Assembly: GCA_934675585.1 (NCBI GenBank)
Contig: CAKUQY010000002.1
Span: forward strand, 41,133-105,132
DNA length: 64,000 bases
DNA from: an uncultured Opitutales bacterium
Lineage (GTDB): Bacteria > Verrucomicrobiota > Verrucomicrobiia > Opitutales > UBA953
Direction: 5' to 3'
Shown here: positions 61,191 through 64,000 of the stretch, piece by piece
How the letters are laid out: every line of letters begins with the position of its first letter
Position numbering within the stretch: position 1 is the stretch's first letter
Program-made: the position numbers and the translations under genes
Notes under the pieces: model-generated
Seen by the model: only the letters and a program-made list of their open reading frames with translations
Databases searched by the model: none
Told to the model about the DNA's origin: nothing

Positions 61191-63263
61191 TTACTCAATA
61201 ACTTCTAAGCCAATAGATTTTAAATACTCAAAAGTCTCATCGTAAAATTTCGGCAATCGAGTGTGATCTTTTTCGGTTCCCTCTGGAACGCAAATGATCA
61301 TTCCTTGACGCGCCCGGGTCAACAAAACACGATAAGCATTTAATTGGTACAATTGATTAATTTCTTGGCGATTTTTCACCCATTGATTGCAGCCAAATCT
61401 AAAAAATTCCCAACCATTTGGGGTGTAGCGCAAATCTCCATCCCACGTCAAGCACGCCCAATCAAGCTCCAGGCCTTGAACATCAAATTCCGTCGCCACA
61501 TCTTCAAGAAACATCGACGATCTTAAGTCTTTTTTATCATCGAGGAACCAATGCACCACATCGCATTCCCGCTTCACATCAATTGCGAGCGGACGCAATC
61601 GTTCAGCTTTCGACGAAACAATAATTCCATATCTTTCGCTGCCGCGTGCCTGTTTTTGCAACCAAGCTTTCGCCGTTTCAATATTACGCGTTAGCACAAT
61701 CGGATAGTTATTTTTTATTTCGTCATAAATACGTATCGCTTCGTTTGTATTTAAGTTTAAAAGATGATGAACAAATAACGATAATTTTTCTGCCCGAAAA
61801 GATCTCATAGAAACATTCAAATGCAATTCGGGCGCATAAGTTACATTTTCATTTTGCGATAAAATTTCAGAAACATTTCCTTCGGCATATTCCTTGTCTG
61901 TCAAATGGTCTGAAATATAAACTTTCCAATCAGGAAACATTTTGTTGCAGGCATTTATCCACTCTGCAATACCAGCTTCGCCACTGTGAATTTCTTGACC
62001 GCCACCAACCAAACAAACAATAACGGCCCAGTCTTTTCGCAAGTTTAAAGACCAAATAAGAAACTCGGCTTCCGACAGTGGAAAATTGGGAACTTTTCGC
62101 TTGTTGCCATAACTGCCTCCACGCGAAAGCCAATCCGCAAGTTTTCTCAAATTCCACGAACGTTGCGCCTCATCGAAAATTGCAATGTGTTCAATTTCTC
62201 CAAATCCTGCGTCTTCGCTTGCGAGCGTCGTCGTTTCGTCGATTTCTAAACAACCGTCTTTTATTGGAGTTTTTATTTTCCCCAACATTTGATCGCGGTA
62301 GTTGTAAATTTCTTGAACAAATCGCTTAACTTGTCTTCGAGCATCTGTTATTTTTCCGCCATCACGTTCTTTTTTATCGCGAGCAAGCGCTTCTGTTAAA
62401 ACTTTTACAAGCGGCCCATTTCCAGAGAGATAAACAGCGAGACTTTCTTTTTCGTCATCGTTTCTTATTTTTTTAGATTGTTCAATCGCGACATTTAAGC
62501 CCACCAGTGTTTTACCAGCCCCGGGAACGCCTGTTACAAAACAAATACTCTTTTCTTTATTGTCATGACTTTTTCGAATAACCTCCAAAATAAAATCCGT
62601 TGTTGTTTTCAAAGCCTGGCCAGACGCTTCTTTTCGGGTAATTGATTCAACAGAATGATTCATGTACAACGAGGCGGCGGCTTCAATGATAGTTGGCGTT
62701 GGTTCATAACGACTAATACACCATCTTTCAATGTCTAAAACTTTTCGATCACCATTACTCTCTCTTGCAATTACCGCCCGAATTGTCGCGCCTAAACTTT
62801 CTGCATTTGAAAGAATTGGATTATAAATTTGATCGTGATACACAGACATTTTTAAAACATCGCTACAGTCCGAAGCATTTGTCGCGACAAGAATCGGTAC
62901 AATCGGGAACGCGTAACTTTCTTTATGAAAATTTTTCAAATCCAACGCATAATCCATTACTTGATCAACATCTTGAGAAAAATAAGCACTTGCTCCAACC
63001 TTGAACTCAACACAAAAAATTATATTTTCAAGCAACAACAAAACATCCACACGTTTGTTTAATCGCGGGATCGTATATTCAAAAATGATTTCAGCGCGAC
63101 AATTTTTCCATTCTTGAAGCAGTTCTTTTAACAATAAAATCTCGTCCTCCCAAGCGCCCATTTGCATCGGATCGTTCCCGCCATTACGCGCAAGGCTGCC
63201 AAGAATCGAATCACAATCATCATTAAGAAAATTTAAAACAGAGTTTCGATAATACCAGTTCAT
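61191..63263 (-). CDS. DUF2075 / Schlafen-type nuclease-helicase
   Basis: 690 residues. An N-terminal part fits a PD-(D/E)xK nuclease (D73 in R-V-D-V-L-L and E86-F-K88 in C-V-E-F-K-V-G). Walker A G-V-P-G-A-G-K-T at 245-252, Walker B-like D-E-A-Q-R (364-368), and superfamily 1 helicase motifs to the C-terminus (Y-R-V-L-L-T-R-A-R near the end). Such proteins occur alone or in phage-defence islands. Here it stands alone with few iterated motifs (about four in 2.1 kb), which fits recent transfer. A defence role is an inference. Confidence 0.82.
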   Translation of the reverse strand: MNWYYRNSVLNFLNDDCDSILGSLARNGGNDPMQMGAWEDEILLLKELLQEWKNCRAEIIFEYTIPRLNKRVDVLLLLENIIFCVEFKVGASAYFSQDVDQVMDYALDLKNFHKESYAFPIVPILVATNASDCSDVLKMSVYHDQIYNPILSNAESLGATIRAVIARESNGDRKVLDIERWCISRYEPTPTIIEAAASLYMNHSVESITRKEASGQALKTTTDFILEVIRKSHDNKEKSICFVTGVPGAGKTLVGLNVAIEQSKKIRNDDEKESLAVYLSGNGPLVKVLTEALARDKKERDGGKITDARRQVKRFVQEIYNYRDQMLGKIKTPIKDGCLEIDETTTLASEDAGFGEIEHIAIFDEAQRSWNLRKLADWLSRGGSYGNKRKVPNFPLSEAEFLIWSLNLRKDWAVIVCLVGGGQEIHSGEAGIAEWINACNKMFPDWKVYISDHLTDKEYAEGNVSEILSQNENVTYAPELHLNVSMRSFRAEKLSLFVHHLLNLNTNEAIRIYDEIKNNYPIVLTRNIETAKAWLQKQARGSERYGIIVSSKAERLRPLAIDVKRECDVVHWFLDDKKDLRSSMFLEDVATEFDVQGLELDWACLTWDGDLRYTPNGWEFFRFGCNQWVKNRQEINQLYQLNAYRVLLTRARQGMIICVPEGTEKDHTRLPKFYDETFEYLKSIGLEVIE

Positions 63264-63314
63264 TTCAAATATTTTTCATTTAGAGGGGTTAGCAATATTA
63301 TAGCTTTTTTCCGC

Positions 63315-63350
63315 CGTTCCCGCACGTGAAATTTGCGGGAACGTTTTTTT
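63315..63350 (+). terminator. Hairpin of two inverted iterated motifs with T-run
   Basis: Arms CGTTCCCGCA (63315-63324) and TGCGGGAACG (63334-63343) with a 9-base loop and seven T. Terminator-like on the + strand, although no + strand gene runs into it within the window. Confidence 0.65.
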
Positions 63351-63408
63351 GAGAAACAATTTTCTCACGTTCCCGCGGGTGAGTTGGGAAACCTTTCAAC
63401 TTTCCTTA

Positions 63409-63530
63409 AAGTGCCGAAGGCACTGAAATTGCGGGAACACGTTCCCGCAATGGCTAACCCCCACAAAAGCTCGCGGGAACGCGAGCGTGTGGGGGTAAAA
63501 CAAAACAAAAATCAGTCCCGAAGGGAGTGA
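63409..63530 (-). repeat. Dispersed REP-like element, copy 3 (inverted)
   Basis: Reverse complement of the order seen at 4364-4485: GTGCCGAAGGCACTGAAATT, palindrome of two motifs, GGCTAACCCCCACAAAAGC, GCGTGTGGGGGTA, then ATCAGTCCCGAAGGGAGTGA. Nearly 59 kb from the other copies. Confidence 0.8.
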
Positions 63531-64000
63531 ATAAAAAAAACTGCCATTCCCACGCTCAACTCGCAGCAAACTTAAAAAATTCGTCTCCTTGAAGTGTTAA
63601 ATGTCGCTTCGCTCGGTACGCGTTTATTTCGCGTAAATTCGTAGTTGAAAAAAATCTGCGTTCCCGCGAGATTGGCGTTTGTAGCGAGAGTCGCCCTTAC
63701 AGGGCTGGCTTTTATTTTTTGGTTATCCAGGGCTTGCGCCCTGGGCTGAAATAAGTCGCGCCGTTGGCGCTTGGAGTTTGCGGGGCGAAAAAATAAAATT
63801 GGATACGCGAAACGCGCATCCTCCCATAAAATCTGCGTAATCGGCGAGATCTGCGTGAGAAAAATTTTCATATTCCCGCCTCGCAGCGAACTTAAAAAGT
63901 CCGCCTCTTTGAAAAACCTTTTCGCCGTAGTTAATTGTGATAAAAGCAAGCATAAAAGTTAATTATTTGTTTTTGAATATAATTTTTTAACAGTTGCGTT

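Larger units (their letters stand above)
1..64000. repeat. Massively iterated motif GCGGGAACG / CGTTCCCGC
   Basis: The nonamer GCGGGAACG, or its core GGGAACG, recurs throughout the window in both orientations, in coding and non-coding DNA. Manual counts of the hexamer core GGGAAC/GTTCCC: 33 in positions 1-3996 (all on the + strand), 17 in 17274-20459, about 10 in 11295-16312 and none in 14750-16297. A random heptamer would be expected about eight times in 64 kb counting both strands, so enrichment is very strong. The copy is often extended by a 3' C. Single-base variants (CAGGAACG, GCGGGAGCG, GCGGGAATA) also occur. What it does is unknown. DNA-uptake-like signal, HIP1-like repeat and recombination signal are all possible. 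Confidence 0.95.
63264..64000. repeat. Repeat-rich intergenic end of the window
   Basis: No gene seen. Holds a motif-pair hairpin (63315-63350), the reverse copy of the REP-like element (63409-63530), a GTTAAATGTCGCTTCGCTCG block at about 63596 as at 4622, and a 'CAGGGCTTGCGCCCTGG' palindrome near 63727. Confidence 0.7.

Noticed and set aside
1..64000. The iterated motif as Chi or an FtsK-orienting sequence
   Set aside because: Chi and KOPS occur roughly once per one to several kb with strong strand bias; this motif is one every 100-500 bases and found in both orientations.
1..64000. The iterated motif as a CRISPR repeat
   Set aside because: Too short, irregularly spaced and inside genes; no regular spacers or cas genes.

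Overview
The window reads like the chromosome of a Gram-negative member of the PVC group, most likely a gut-living Verrucomicrobiota of the Opitutales kind. This is inference. It rests on a cassette of four prepilin-like genes of the type known from Verrucomicrobium and Chthoniobacter, two large autotransporters, an OstA/LptA-like protein, a class-B succinate dehydrogenase (sdhCAB), a secreted GH29 fucosidase, and weak use of Shine-Dalgarno sequences. Several promoters put the -10 box so close to the ATG that the mRNA should be leaderless or nearly so.

The dominant signal is an iterated oligonucleotide, GCGGGAACG (reverse complement CGTTCCCGC), present in very large numbers in both orientations, inside genes and between them. 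By manual count the core GGGAAC occurs 33 times in the first 3,996 bases and about 17 times (both strands) in the 3.2-kb cusA-like gene. It falls to about ten copies in the 5-kb surface-polysaccharide cluster, with none in the flippase gene. In proteins it is read as Ala-Gly-Thr, Arg-Glu-Arg, Gly-Asn, Val-Pro-Ala, Arg-Ser-Arg or Phe-Pro depending on frame. Inverted pairs form terminator-like hairpins after sdhB and between fau and kbl. The nearest known parallels are DNA uptake sequences (Neisseria, Pasteurellaceae) and cyanobacterial HIP1, but the density here is higher than either uptake system and the motif is not a palindrome.

Layout. 1-3996: 3' part of an autotransporter. 4.0-5.0 kb: repeats. 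5.0-9.0 kb: four prepilin-like genes and a glycosyltransferase. 9.0-11.3 kb: repeat-rich DNA with a solitary XRE regulator and a pair of tiny overlapping genes. 11.3-16.9 kb: surface-polysaccharide cluster (flippase, nitroreductase split by an 18-base poly-C tract, F420H2-dehydrogenase-beta-like ferredoxin protein, pyruvyl transferase) beside a GbsR/MarR-like regulator. 17.3-23.5 kb: CsoR-controlled heavy-metal RND efflux operon. 23.5-25.7 kb: DedA protein, thioredoxin reductase, a small membrane protein, tRNA-Gly and tRNA-Val. 25.8-28.9 kb: secreted metallopeptidase and fucosidase. 29.0-36.3 kb: polyprenyl synthase, OstA-like protein, CPBP protease, ExbD-like protein, DinG-type helicase. 36.3-39.1 kb: a complete second autotransporter. 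39.2-42.9 kb: sdhCAB. 43.1-51.6 kb: a broken NCS2 permease and a TetR-controlled RND drug-efflux operon that also holds a DUF481 outer-membrane protein. 52.5-56.4 kb: phosphoethanolamine transferase, acyltransferase, thioesterase, 5-formyl-THF cyclo-ligase. 56.5-61.1 kb: kbl, tRNA-Glu, tRNA-Met, LysM protein, recF, small lipoprotein, DJ-1/PfpI protein, tRNA-Leu. 61.2-63.3 kb: nuclease-helicase (DUF2075). The last 0.7 kb holds repeats that match those at 4-5 kb in inverted orientation.

Many genes serve the cell envelope: outer-membrane proteins, LPS-type assembly and decoration, capsule, metal and drug efflux. Two of the surface genes carry poly-C tracts, so phase-variable surface chemistry is likely. 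No complete secretion system, CRISPR array, rRNA operon or intact transposase is present.
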